Below are positions 7,418 through 14,873 of a DNA stretch of 24,247 nt, in pieces (within the stretch, counting starts at the first letter, position 1; every line of letters begins with the position of its first letter). Below the pieces are notes generated by a model. It did not search any database. It saw only the letters and a list, made by a program, of their open reading frames with translations, and was not told the origin of the DNA. Source of the stretch: Eggerthellaceae bacterium UBA3686 (lineage in GTDB: Bacteria > Actinomycetota > Coriobacteriia > Coriobacteriales > Eggerthellaceae); contig DFIX01000006.1 in assembly GCA_002371495.1 (NCBI GenBank), positions 20,984-45,230 of the forward strand, written 5' to 3'. The position numbers were made by a program, and so were the translations under genes.

Positions 7418-8284
7418 ATGAAACGTCCAGCAAAACGCATCGAAAAGGTCTTCCACGGAATTTTCCTAGGCTGCGGGCTGCTTTCGGTATTCTTCGTAGT
7501 CGGGATAAGTGCCTACCTCATTATCTCTGGCGTCCCGGCGATCAAGGAGATCGGCCTCGTCGAATTCATGCTCGGCCAGCTATGGAGTCCCTCCCAAGGT
7601 CAATTCGGCATCCTCCCCTTCATTCTTACGAGCCTCTACGGAACGGCTGGCGCAATACTCATCGGTATTCCCCTGGGTTTGCTTGCGGCCTTGTTTCTTT
7701 CGAAATATGCCGGCCCTAAAACGAGTAGAATCATACGCTCGTCAGTGGAACTGCTTGCCGGCATCCCCTCGGTCGTCTACGGCTTGGTGGGTATGATCGT
7801 TCTCGTTCCCGCCGTTCAAAACGCCTTCAGCCTCAGCTCGGGCGCCACCTTGCTCGCCGCCATCATCGTACTCGCGATCATGATCCTCCCGTACATCGTC
7901 AATGTTTCCGCGACGGCACTCGACGCGGTGCCCCAAGAATACGAGGAGGGGTCTCTTGCCTTGGGGGCGACGAGGACGGAAACCTATTTCAAGGTTTCTC
8001 TCCTTACTGCTCGAAGTGGCATCGCCGCAGGAATCGTACAAGGCGTCGGTCGCGCCCTCGGCGAGGCAATGGCAATCATCATGGTTGCAGGCAACGTGGC
8101 CAATATGCCGCACATCTTCGGCTCCGTGCGTTTCTTGACGACGGCGATTGTCGGCGAGATGTCCTACGCCTCATACGGGAGCCTCCATCGCGATGCATTG
8201 TTCTCTATCGGCCTCATCCTTTTCATCTTGATTGTGCTCATCAATGTTGTGCTCAACCTTATCGTGCGTAAGGAGGAAAAGTAA
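7418..8284 (+). CDS. pstC: Phosphate ABC transporter permease PstC
   Basis: PstC is one of the two membrane subunits of the high-affinity phosphate importer. The 288-residue protein has six hydrophobic segments. The C-terminal half holds the ABC permease coupling loop: EEGSLALGATRTETYFKVSL, then the LGEAMAIIMVAGN segment typical of PstC. ATG 7418 is chosen because AAGGAG lies 7 bp upstream; a TTG at 7397 would put the start inside the intercistronic hairpin. The stop codon directly abuts the pstA start, which indicates coupled translation. Confidence 0.95.
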   Translation: MKRPAKRIEKVFHGIFLGCGLLSVFFVVGISAYLIISGVPAIKEIGLVEFMLGQLWSPSQGQFGILPFILTSLYGTAGAILIGIPLGLLAALFLSKYAGPKTSRIIRSSVELLAGIPSVVYGLVGMIVLVPAVQNAFSLSSGATLLAAIIVLAIMILPYIVNVSATALDAVPQEYEEGSLALGATRTETYFKVSLLTARSGIAAGIVQGVGRALGEAMAIIMVAGNVANMPHIFGSVRFLTTAIVGEMSYASYGSLHRDALFSIGLILFILIVLINVVLNLIVRKEEK

Positions 8285-9142
8285 ATGAGGTCGCAGACGC
8301 CCAATGCTCGGAAGGTCAAGAATGCAATCCTCAGGGCACTCGTCTACGCCGGGGGAATCCTTGTTTGCTTGATATTGCTCTTCATCCTTGTGTACATCTT
8401 CTCTCGAGGGATTCCGAGCATCACCACGGAGCTTCTCACTACCGAGAGCAGCTACATCCACGACACCATCGGTATTTTGCCGAACATCCTCAATACGTTG
8501 TATATCGTCGTTGTGGCGATGGTCATCGTGATTCCCCTCGGTGTATGCGCCGCCATATACCTGAACGAATACGCCAATAATTACAAACTAGTCAGGGTGA
8601 TCAGCTTTGCCGTGGAAACTCTCACCGGTATTCCCTCGGTTATCTTCGGCCTGGTGGGGATGTTGTTCTTCATCCAGCTGATGGGTCTGAAAGCGGGAGT
8701 CTTGGCTGGGGGGCTTACGCTGGTTGTCATGGTATTGCCCACCATCATCAGCAATACCTTGGAAAGCCTTAAAACCGTTCCGGATTCATATCGCGAAGGC
8801 GCTTTGGCGCTAGGAAGTGGCAAATGGCACATGATCCGTACGGTAGTACTTCCCAGCTCCGTAGACGGCATCGTCACCGGATGCATTTTGGCAGTTGGCC
8901 GTATCGTCGGAGAATCGGCCGCCTTGCTCTACACGGCTGGATTCGGGCTGATTCTCAACGGCTTTATGACGGCACTGCAATCGTCGAGCGCCACATTGAC
9001 CGTCGCGCTGTACGTCTATGCGACAGAGCGCGGGGAGCTGAACGTCGCCTTCGCAATTGCGACCATACTTTTGCTCCTGACACTCCTGCTCAACTTCGCC
9101 GCCAGCCTTTCCGCCTCTAAACTCAATAACAGGGAGAAATAG
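8285..9142 (+). CDS. pstA: Phosphate ABC transporter permease PstA
   Basis: This is the second membrane subunit of the phosphate importer. The 285-residue protein carries six hydrophobic segments. The family landmarks are LNEYANN early in the permease domain, LTGIPSVIFGLVGMLFF, the coupling loop REGALALGSGKWHMIRTVVLP, and GRIVGESAALLYTAGF near the end. GGAGGAAAAG, at the end of pstC, serves as its ribosome site. It follows pstC without a gap and precedes pstB by one base. PstA and PstC are easily confused, but the gene order and the VGESAALLYTAG segment fit PstA. Confidence 0.95.
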   Translation: MRSQTPNARKVKNAILRALVYAGGILVCLILLFILVYIFSRGIPSITTELLTTESSYIHDTIGILPNILNTLYIVVVAMVIVIPLGVCAAIYLNEYANNYKLVRVISFAVETLTGIPSVIFGLVGMLFFIQLMGLKAGVLAGGLTLVVMVLPTIISNTLESLKTVPDSYREGALALGSGKWHMIRTVVLPSSVDGIVTGCILAVGRIVGESAALLYTAGFGLILNGFMTALQSSSATLTVALYVYATERGELNVAFAIATILLLLTLLLNFAASLSASKLNNREK

Positions 9143-9143
9143 C

Positions 9144-9896
9144 ATGAAAGCATTCGAAGTAAGCGAGCTCAGCCTCTGGTACGGGAACTATCGCGCTCTC
9201 CATGACATCAGCATCGATATCCCCCGGAACAATGTCACCGCTCTTATCGGTCCTAGCGGCTGTGGAAAGTCAACCTTCCTAAAAACCTTGAATCGTATGC
9301 AGGACCTATGTAAAACCGTGAGGATTGAAGGTGAGGTACTCTTCGAGGGTGAGGACATCTATGACCCCAAAGCCGATGTCAACAAAATCCGGAAAGATGT
9401 CGGTATGGTCTTCCAGAAGGCGAACCCCTTCCCTATGAGCATCTACGACAACGTCGCATATGGCCCCAGAATCCATGGGACGCGTGCTAAAAAGGAGCTT
9501 GATCAGATCGTCGAGGAATCCCTAAGGAGAGCCGCACTTTGGGAAGAGGCGAAAGACCGTCTCGGCAAAAGCGCGCTAGGTTTATCGGGAGGACAGCAGC
9601 AGCGCCTATGCATCGCGCGCGCCTTAGCGGTGAAGCCGAAGGTGCTTTTGCTCGACGAGTCGACGAGCGCCCTTGACCCCATCTCAACCGGCCAAATCGA
9701 AGAGCTGGTCGGTACGCTTAAGAAAGACTACACCGTCATCATGGTCACCCATAACATGCAGCAAGCGGTACGTGTTTCGGATTACGCCGCCTTCTTCCTC
9801 CTAGGCGACCTTATCGAGTCCGCTCCGACCGAAAAGCTTTTCGGGAACCCAGAGCGGCCCGAAACCGCAGACTACGTGCACGGTTTGTTCGGCTAG
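9144..9896 (+). CDS. pstB: Phosphate ABC transporter ATPase PstB
   Basis: PstB is the cytoplasmic ATPase that drives phosphate import by PstCA. The 250-residue protein has Walker A GPSGCGKST at 36-44, a Q-loop in MVFQKANPFPMSIYDNV near 88-104, the signature LSGGQQQR at 147-154, Walker B with the catalytic glutamate in LLLDE at 168-172, and the H-loop in MVTHNMQQA. The NPFPMSIYDNVAYGPR stretch is characteristic of PstB. Its ATG has GGGAG upstream in the end of pstA. No phoU follows it, unlike many pst operons; the only PhoU-like protein here is the DUF47 partner of Pit. Confidence 0.97.
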   Translation: MKAFEVSELSLWYGNYRALHDISIDIPRNNVTALIGPSGCGKSTFLKTLNRMQDLCKTVRIEGEVLFEGEDIYDPKADVNKIRKDVGMVFQKANPFPMSIYDNVAYGPRIHGTRAKKELDQIVEESLRRAALWEEAKDRLGKSALGLSGGQQQRLCIARALAVKPKVLLLDESTSALDPISTGQIEELVGTLKKDYTVIMVTHNMQQAVRVSDYAAFFLLGDLIESAPTEKLFGNPERPETADYVHGLFG

Positions 9897-9996
9897 ATTC
9901 CTTGCGAGATCGACTGCAAAGAGGCTACTTCTTAGCCCCTGCCAGCCTCTCCGAAGGACTGGTGCGCCGAGGTTTCGAGCGATATTAGTCAGAGGA

Positions 9997-10081
9997 GCCG
10001 AAAACCCGACTGGAACTCATTCCACCATGATGGAGCGATAAAATCGCAGGTCAAGGTCATTATTCCCCATGTCGGGCAAAA
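9997..10081 (+). repeat. Degenerate dispersed repeat (copy B)
   Basis: About 85 bp match 19891-19976 at roughly 80% by hand comparison. It contains one TGGAACTCA word, one TCGCAGGT and one TATTCCCCAT box; the second box expected 21-22 bp on is unrecognisable. A small stem is kept with a compensatory change: GCGAT-AAA-ATCGC here and GCGGC-AAA-ACCGC in the other copy, where A-T becomes G-C. It fills the 221-bp gap between the convergent pstB and kinase genes. The rest of that gap shows only a weak GAGGCT/AGCCTC hairpin. Confidence 0.7.
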
Positions 10082-10117
10082 GTCAGCGCGCCGAACGGGG
10101 AAATTGCCCGATGAAGC

Positions 10118-11488
10118 TCATTGTACCGGCAACTCCAAAGTAAAGGCGGCACCGCCCATGTCGGATTCGCCAACGAAGACGCGACCCCCCATGGCATCGG
10201 CGGCGTGTTTGACTATCGCCAGGCCAAGGCCCGTGCCACCCGTGCTCCTCGAGCGAGACGCATCGACGCGGTAGAATCTCTCAAACACCCGTTCCCGCTG
10301 GTCAACGGGGATGCCCTCGCCATCATCAGACACCGCGATGGCAACCTTTTCGCCGTCGCGTCCCACTGTAACCTCGACGCGGCCGTCGCCATATCTCACC
10401 GCATTGTCAACCAGGTTGTAAACCGCCTGCTCCAGCAACGCCTCTTCGCAACACACGCTGCATTCGCGGAGGTCGACGGCAATCTCGACACCGCTGGCCG
10501 CCGCAACGCTGGACAACCTGCCAACCACACGCAATACCAACTCCGCCACATCGACAGCGCGAGCATCGTTCGTTGCGCCTTCGTCAAGCCGCGAAAGCGT
10601 CAGAACATCGTCTATGAGCATCCTCATGGATTGAGTCTCGGACTTGATGATGCCGGCAAAATGCCGCGCATCGTCGGGAGAGCCAATGCCTTCCTCGATG
10701 AGCTCCGCATAACCGCCTATGACCTGCAGTGGAGACTTCATTTCGTGACTCACGTTTCCCGTGAACTCCCGGCGCATCTCCACCGCACGCGCAAGCTGCT
10801 CGTTTTGTCTGACCAGCTCAACCCTTTGAGCGTCAATCCTCTCCAAAAGCGGAGTGATCTCGCGGTATGTCCGGCTTTTCAGTGGCGCGTCAAGATCGAC
10901 ACGAAGCAGGGGGGAGGTGATTCTTCGCGTGATCACGCGTGACAGGAGCATGGAAAGCAAGGCGGCAAGCAGAACAGCAACCGATAGAGGAAGGAGAAGG
11001 CCTCCTAAGTAGTACGCCAAGGATGCCCTGGATTCCGCAAGCCTAAGAACCGTCCCATCGGGGTTCACGCGGGATGCAGCATACAGAGAGTCGGTGCCCG
11101 TGGTCTCGGACCTCCTGAGCACCACGGCTTCTCCCCGGTCGGGCGCCGTGCGGATTTCCTCACGGTCGGCATGGCTGCCCATCTCGCGCGTATCGACCAT
11201 ATTGTCATAAAGAACGGTTCCGTCACCCGCAACGAGGGTGATGCGAGTATCGGCCAGATGCGTGCGAGCAAGGACCTCCTCCATCTGCTTCGAGTCGAGC
11301 CCCTGGAGTTCGCCCTCGACAACCTCGAGCTGCGCGGTAAGGCGCTCTTCCGCATCCCCCTCGTAGGCGGTCCAGCTCACATATGCCGCAAGGGCGGTAG
11401 CGGCGATGAAGGAGAGGAACATGGCCGCGAAGAGAATGACGAACAGCCGTGCCGCCAAGCTGTTCTCCTTTCCGGCCTTGGCGATCAC
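10118..11488 (-). CDS. Sensor histidine kinase, PhoR-like
   Basis: The 456-residue membrane kinase has a first transmembrane helix at about 15-37, an extracytoplasmic domain of about 120 residues, and a second helix at about 160-185. A short linker follows, then HisKA with the phosphorylated His248 in FTGNVSHEMKSPL, and HATPase_c with the N box NLVDNAVRYG (358-367), G1 DDGEGIP (388-394) and G2 GGTGLGLAIVK (417-427). The start is GTG at 11488, preceded by GGAGAG, and overlaps the regulator stop by 4 bp (GTGA), so the two are translationally coupled. With pst, pit and DUF47 genes all around, it is most likely the phosphate-starvation sensor (inference). No PAS domain is obvious in the linker, unlike E. 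coli PhoR. Confidence 0.9.
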   Translation of the reverse strand: MIAKAGKENSLAARLFVILFAAMFLSFIAATALAAYVSWTAYEGDAEERLTAQLEVVEGELQGLDSKQMEEVLARTHLADTRITLVAGDGTVLYDNMVDTREMGSHADREEIRTAPDRGEAVVLRRSETTGTDSLYAASRVNPDGTVLRLAESRASLAYYLGGLLLPLSVAVLLAALLSMLLSRVITRRITSPLLRVDLDAPLKSRTYREITPLLERIDAQRVELVRQNEQLARAVEMRREFTGNVSHEMKSPLQVIGGYAELIEEGIGSPDDARHFAGIIKSETQSMRMLIDDVLTLSRLDEGATNDARAVDVAELVLRVVGRLSSVAAASGVEIAVDLRECSVCCEEALLEQAVYNLVDNAVRYGDGRVEVTVGRDGEKVAIAVSDDGEGIPVDQRERVFERFYRVDASRSRSTGGTGLGLAIVKHAADAMGGRVFVGESDMGGAAFTLELPVQ

Positions 11489-12189
11489 GAATGCTCTCCG
11501 GACATGCGATAGCCCACGCCGCGAACGGTTTGAATCAGATCGCCCGAGCCCGCATGGGCGTCATTGAGCTTGCGCCGGAGCGTTTGGATATGAGTGTCCA
11601 CCGTCCGAGTCTCTCCTACGAAGGTTATATCCCAGATATCTCCGAGGAGCTGGGGGCGGGAGAATGCCTGACCGGGGTTCTCCATCAGCTTCCGAAGGAG
11701 CTCGAACTCCTTGAGCGTGAGGTCCAGCTCTACACCACCGCAGAATGCCCGGTGATCCCTGACAGACAAAGAGACCGAATCCACCTGGATATCCGCTTGC
11801 TCGCCAGAAGCACCGGGCTTGCCCATAGCAGAACGCCTGAGCAACGCCTTGCACCTGCTTACCAGCTCCATTATGCCGAAGGGCTTGGCAAGGTAGTCAT
11901 CAGCACCCAAGTCGAGCCCATGCACCTTGTCGTACTCGGCCCCCTTGGCCGTGAGCATCATTACCGGAACGTCGCGCATCTCGGAAGAATTCCGTATCCA
12001 GGAGAGAATGGAAAGGCCGTCTTCCTCAGGGAGCATTATGTCCAGGAGCACGAGGTCGGGCTGGGCTGCGGAACACGCCTCCCGAAACTCACGCGCACTC
12101 TCGAATCCACGACCCTCAAGGCCCTGCGCGGAAAGCGCGATCAAGGCCAAGTCGCGGATGTTGCTGTCGTCTTCAACGTAGTAGATCAT
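11485..12189 (-). CDS. Response regulator, OmpR/PhoB family
   Basis: The 234-residue DNA-binding regulator pairs with the kinase that follows it. The receiver domain has acidic residues E6-D8, phosphoacceptor D50 in VLLDIMLPEEDG, T80 in MMLTAKG, and K102 in YLAKPFG. The C-terminal winged helix contains LTLKEFELLRKLMENPGQAFSR and the recognition region TRTVDTHIQTLRRKL. Start: the frame extends to a TTG at 12228, but ATG 12189 gives the canonical MIYYVEDD start. A TATAAT box lies only 6 nt upstream of this ATG, so the message may be leaderless. Pho boxes overlap the promoter, which implies autoregulation. The likely targets are pstS, pit and its own operon. Confidence 0.92.
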   Translation of the reverse strand: MIYYVEDDSNIRDLALIALSAQGLEGRGFESAREFREACSAAQPDLVLLDIMLPEEDGLSILSWIRNSSEMRDVPVMMLTAKGAEYDKVHGLDLGADDYLAKPFGIMELVSRCKALLRRSAMGKPGASGEQADIQVDSVSLSVRDHRAFCGGVELDLTLKEFELLRKLMENPGQAFSRPQLLGDIWDITFVGETRTVDTHIQTLRRKLNDAHAGSGDLIQTVRGVGYRMSGEHS

Positions 12190-12195
12190 GGGCTC

Positions 12196-12239
12196 ATTAT
12201 ACGCTCGGCAAGATAACCCCAATGTCAAATCCCTGCAAA
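12196..12239 (-). promoter_or_regulatory. Pho box and promoter of the two-component operon
   Basis: On the minus strand, TTTGCA (12239-12234), 5 nt, TTGACA (12228-12223), 5 nt and GTTATC (12217-12212) form three hexamers at 11-bp spacing. TATAAT (12201-12196) follows after 10 nt. The box takes the place of a normal -35; TTGACA alone would be 21 bp from the -10. The transcript would start at or within a base or two of the ATG. Confidence 0.65.
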
Positions 12240-12270
12240 GCCTGCTTGACAGAAGCTGCCGCGAAACCTG

Positions 12271-12918
12271 TTAAACATTCTCTGCGATGATGCCCTCAAC
12301 CATCTCGGCTGCGTTCTCAGCAGCGTCCATGGCGTTTTCGACAGCCTCGAGGAGCTTGTGCTTGATACGGAGCTCGCGATCGCACATCCGCTCATTCTCG
12401 TAGAGGGCCCGTACGGCTGCGATGTAGACATCATCCGCCTCGGATTCGCAATTCTGCACCTCTGTGCAGAAGCGATTGATTCTGGCGCGCTCCCTGCCAT
12501 AGGACCTCATCAATTCGATGCCCGAGGTCAGGCAGAGCGTGCCTTGCTCAAGCAGGGAGACCAGCTCTCTCATCTCGGATGGGCAGACCGGGTCGAAGGC
12601 TTCCGCCTTGCAGATGTAGGAATCGATAGCGATCTGCTCCACGGTATCGCAGAGGTCGTCAAGGGCGTGGGCCAATTCCACCATGCTCCTTCGCTCCAGG
12701 GGCACCACGAAATCATGAAGAAGGCGCTCTTGGATCAGGTGATTGACCTCATCGGCGTCGTTCTCGATGACGTGCAATGCGCGCATCAGCTCGTACGACC
12801 CGATTTCCCCTGTCTCGATCGCCGATTTCAAATTCAGAACCAGCTCTTTTGCGTAGCCGGTCTGCCTTTCGTACGCCTTAAAGTAGTCGAATTTGTCATT
12901 CCTGCTTGATTGGTTCAT
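12271..12918 (-). CDS. DUF47 / PhoU-like accessory protein of phosphate transporter
   Basis: The 215-residue, entirely helical cytoplasmic protein belongs to the DUF47 (PhoU-related) family. It has two PhoU-like three-helix repeats, each with an acidic metal-binding signature: ENDADEVNH near residues 51-59 and ESEADDVY near 157-164. Such proteins are encoded next to Pit-type transporters and are thought to regulate them. ATG 12918 is preferred over 12954 because AAAGGGG sits 7 bp upstream. It lies 45 bp after pit on the same strand and presumably shares its transcript. It is the only PhoU-related protein in this phosphate locus, so it may also relay phosphate status to the kinase; that part is speculation. 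Confidence 0.88.
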   Translation of the reverse strand: MNQSSRNDKFDYFKAYERQTGYAKELVLNLKSAIETGEIGSYELMRALHVIENDADEVNHLIQERLLHDFVVPLERRSMVELAHALDDLCDTVEQIAIDSYICKAEAFDPVCPSEMRELVSLLEQGTLCLTSGIELMRSYGRERARINRFCTEVQNCESEADDVYIAAVRALYENERMCDRELRIKHKLLEAVENAMDAAENAAEMVEGIIAENV

Positions 12919-12963
12919 AAGATGGCCCCTTTCGTAGGCGGGTTTGGAAATCATGGACGGCCC

Positions 12964-14013
12964 TTACATGAAGAGCAGGAAGACATGGGTGAAGGCGAAG
13001 GCCAAAAGGCCGCAGCCCGGGAAGGTGAGCACCCAGGTGAGGACCATGCTGCCCGCGAGGCCCCACTTGACGGCGCGCAATCGCCTTTCCGCGCCTACTC
13101 CCATGATGGCCGTGGTCTTGGTGTGGGTGGTAGACACGGGCATGCCCGTGAAGGTGGCAAGCGCTATGCAGAAGCAGGCAGACAGGCATGCGGCGAATCC
13201 CTGATAATGCTCCATTTTCACCATGCTCATTCCAACGGATTTGATGATCTTGCGCCCGCCTACCGCGGTGCCCAGGCTCATGGTTAGGCTCACGAGGACG
13301 ACCATCCACAGCGGAAACCCGCTCATGTCGGCGCTCCCGTAGACGCCCAGCATCACACCGAGCATGCAAAGGGACAGGAACTTCTGACCGTCCTGGGCGC
13401 CATGCAGCACCGCCACACCCGCAGCCGAGACGATTTGCGCCCACTTGAAGAAGCGGTTAGCCTTCACGCGATTCAGCCCTGCGCAGAGATTTTTGATGAG
13501 CCTGGTAAAGAGCCATCCTGTTCCGAATCCGAGGCAGGTGCTGATGACCAGGCCGTAGATCACCTTCACCCATTGGTCGGGATTGACGCCGCCGAGGCCT
13601 CCCTGCAGCGCGATTGCCGCGCCGGTGACGCCGGCGATGAGGGAATGGCTCTGGCTCGTGGGGATTCCCAGGGCCCAAGCGGCCACGCCCCAGACGATGA
13701 TCGCCACCATGGCCGCGGCGAGCGCCACCAGGGCGGCGTGGTTGTCTCCGCCGAAGTCCACCATGCCGAAGATGGTGCCGGCGACAGCCGTGCTGACACT
13801 GGTTATCACCACCAGCCCGACGAAGTTGCCCACTGCCGCCATGATGACGGCCGTGGTGGGCTTCATGGCCCTCGTCCCTACTACCGTGGCGATTGCATTG
13901 GGCGCATCGGTTGCGCCGTTGACCACGGTTGCCCCGAGGCACAGGGCAATGATCAGCAGTAGGACGGGGTTCGCGGCGATTGCACCCGCAAGCGCCGCCA
14001 GGGTAATTGTCAT
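12964..14013 (-). CDS. pit: Inorganic phosphate transporter, PiT family
   Basis: The 349-residue membrane protein is a low-affinity phosphate/cation symporter. About ten hydrophobic segments are arranged as two related halves with the PiT signatures: NGATDAPNAIATVVGTRAMKP near residues 28-48, and in the second half LHGAQDGQKF and GMPVSTTHTKTTAIMG. GIPTSQSHSLIAG in the first half is the mirror of the last motif. ATG 14013 follows GGAGCC, and the first 19 codons of the open frame extending to 14070 lack a ribosome site. It starts a minus-strand run pit, DUF47, regulator, kinase. A Pho-box array lies 50-90 bp upstream, so this Pit is probably starvation-induced, which is less usual than constitutive expression. 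Confidence 0.94.
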   Translation of the reverse strand: MTITLAALAGAIAANPVLLLIIALCLGATVVNGATDAPNAIATVVGTRAMKPTTAVIMAAVGNFVGLVVITSVSTAVAGTIFGMVDFGGDNHAALVALAAAMVAIIVWGVAAWALGIPTSQSHSLIAGVTGAAIALQGGLGGVNPDQWVKVIYGLVISTCLGFGTGWLFTRLIKNLCAGLNRVKANRFFKWAQIVSAAGVAVLHGAQDGQKFLSLCMLGVMLGVYGSADMSGFPLWMVVLVSLTMSLGTAVGGRKIIKSVGMSMVKMEHYQGFAACLSACFCIALATFTGMPVSTTHTKTTAIMGVGAERRLRAVKWGLAGSMVLTWVLTFPGCGLLAFAFTHVFLLFM

Positions 14014-14053
14014 GTATCGGCTCCTTTCGCTATTTTGCGTCTGGAACCAACCA

Positions 14054-14103
14054 TGCTTTTTGAATGTCAAAGGATTGCAGTGGGCACGTCAAGCTTTTGC
14101 AAA
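14054..14103 (-). promoter_or_regulatory. Pho-box array upstream of pit
   Basis: On the minus strand, hexamers at exact 11-bp spacing are TTTGCA (14103-14098), TTGACG (14092-14087), ACTGCA (14081-14076) and TTGACA (14070-14065), with a weaker AAAGCA (14059-14054). The first pair has the same TTTGCA-N5-TTRACR form as the boxes before pstS and the regulator gene. A clear -10 is not seen; CAAAAT at 14037-14032 is the nearest candidate. Confidence 0.65.
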
Positions 14104-14188
14104 GTCTCTTGCTGGGACAACTTGCCCAATCAAGAGATGCTTTCAGCTCACGGATCTTTTCTAATACGAGACGTATCGTACGGCTTAC

Positions 14189-14207
14189 CGAGTGGAAGTG
14201 AGCAAAG
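14189..14207 (+). repeat. Possible decayed guaA-tail copy
   Basis: Sixteen of 19 bases match the guaA stop region (5438-5456), reading EWK-stop instead of EWE-stop. No terminator follows. It could be a degenerate attachment site bounding the repeat element on its left, or chance. Confidence 0.3.
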
Positions 14208-14281
14208 TCTGAATTGCTCCTTGTTTGTGAACGCATCTGGTTGCCATTCAGGCACAAAAGCCCGTATCTGGAGCCGCGTTC

Positions 14282-14540
14282 CCGCAGGTAGGCGGTTTAC
14301 TCCCCATGCCGATTTCCTTTACTCCCCATATTCGAGAGAAAACGCCCTCGGGAGGCCGTTTTCGGGGGTGGTAGCCACTTGTCCGGAATCGCGGACTGGC
14401 TACCACCCGTTTCCGCAGGTAGATGGATTTACTCCCCATACCGGGGGCATTTACTCCCCATCGCTGGCTACCACCCTGGTAGCCACTTTCTGGCTACCAA
14501 CTGGCTACCACCCGAAAACGGGTTTTAGGGGAGTAAATCC
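14282..14540 (+). repeat. Repeat element A: paired TACTCCCCAT boxes with GGCTACCACC words
   Basis: Two modules start at 14282 and 14413. Each is CCGCAGGTA followed by TACTCCCCAT boxes, at 14298/14320 and 14430/14452, exactly 22 bp apart. Six copies of TGGCTACCA or its complement lie at 14367, 14397, 14465, 14477, 14491 and 14502. A 13-bp perfect inverted repeat pairs 14425-14437 with 14528-14540. A longer inverted repeat (14356-14376 with 14503-14521) encloses the second module. No gene is present. The element shares its architecture, but not its 11-mer word, with element C at 19.8-20.0 kb. Confidence 0.85.
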
Positions 14541-14597
14541 GGACGTGGCCGCACGGGCTAGCACGTGCTGGACGAGAGAGCACCGTTTGGAGATGTG

Positions 14598-14618
14598 GGA
14601 ACTATTGAGTGGGAGTAA
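14598..14618 (+). repeat. Displaced guaA 3' end (candidate attachment site)
   Basis: These bases encode GTIEWE-stop, the C-terminus of a GMP synthase, but no guaA sequence precedes them. Compared with the real guaA end, 18 of 22 bases match. Three of the differences are silent third-base transitions or a stop-codon change, and the fourth turns V to I, as expected for a homologous guaA tail and not for random drift. A strong terminator follows 31 nt later. With its flanks it matches the 20.1-kb copy at 24 of 31 bases. Confidence 0.75.
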
Positions 14619-14648
14619 GACCGCTACATAATTGTGCGATTCTCCAGA

Positions 14649-14679
14649 CGCTCCGGACATGGTTCCGGGGCGCCTTTTT
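14649..14679 (+). terminator. Intrinsic terminator after the displaced guaA tail
   Basis: A 9-bp stem with one G-U pair (CGCTCCGGA with TCCGGGGCG) and a 6-nt loop is followed by CCTTTTT. There is no gene upstream for it to serve except the displaced guaA tail. This supports the view that the tail and terminator moved together. Confidence 0.75.
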
Positions 14680-14717
14680 GGTGCTCTGAGGGGCTCGCCG
14701 TACCTGTCAACCAAACG

Positions 14718-14771
14718 CGAGCGGTCGTATTTGCGGTCGTTTAGATTTGCGGCCGCAAATACGACCGCTCG
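14718..14771 (+). promoter_or_regulatory. Long inverted repeat upstream of the first Nif11 gene
   Basis: A perfect 19-bp inverted repeat, 14718-14736 with 14753-14771, has a 16-nt spacer. A 16-bp perfect palindrome, ATTTGCGGCCGCAAAT (14745-14760), is nested so that the same right arm can pair with either of two ATTTGCGG copies. The right arm ends 19 bp before a TATAAT box, overlapping the -35 position. An operator for a dimeric regulator is the simplest reading. Confidence 0.6.
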
Positions 14772-14790
14772 TCTAGAAAGGAGAGATTTT

Positions 14791-14796
14791 TATAAT
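14791..14796 (+). promoter_or_regulatory. -10 box for the first Nif11-like gene
   Basis: TATAAT lies 77 bp upstream of the ATG at 14874 in a T-rich context. No TTGACA-like -35 is present where the inverted repeat ends, so an activator may be needed. Confidence 0.5.
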
Positions 14797-14873
14797 ATTG
14801 GGATATGTCGCACCTCGGTGTGTGCAATACGGTAAGGCAGTCGGATGCCTCCTACTGACTGAGAGGATGAACC

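Noticed and set aside
14270..14545. CRISPR-like repeated short boxes
   Set aside because: Repeats are about 10 bp, in both orientations, with no uniform spacers and no cas genes.
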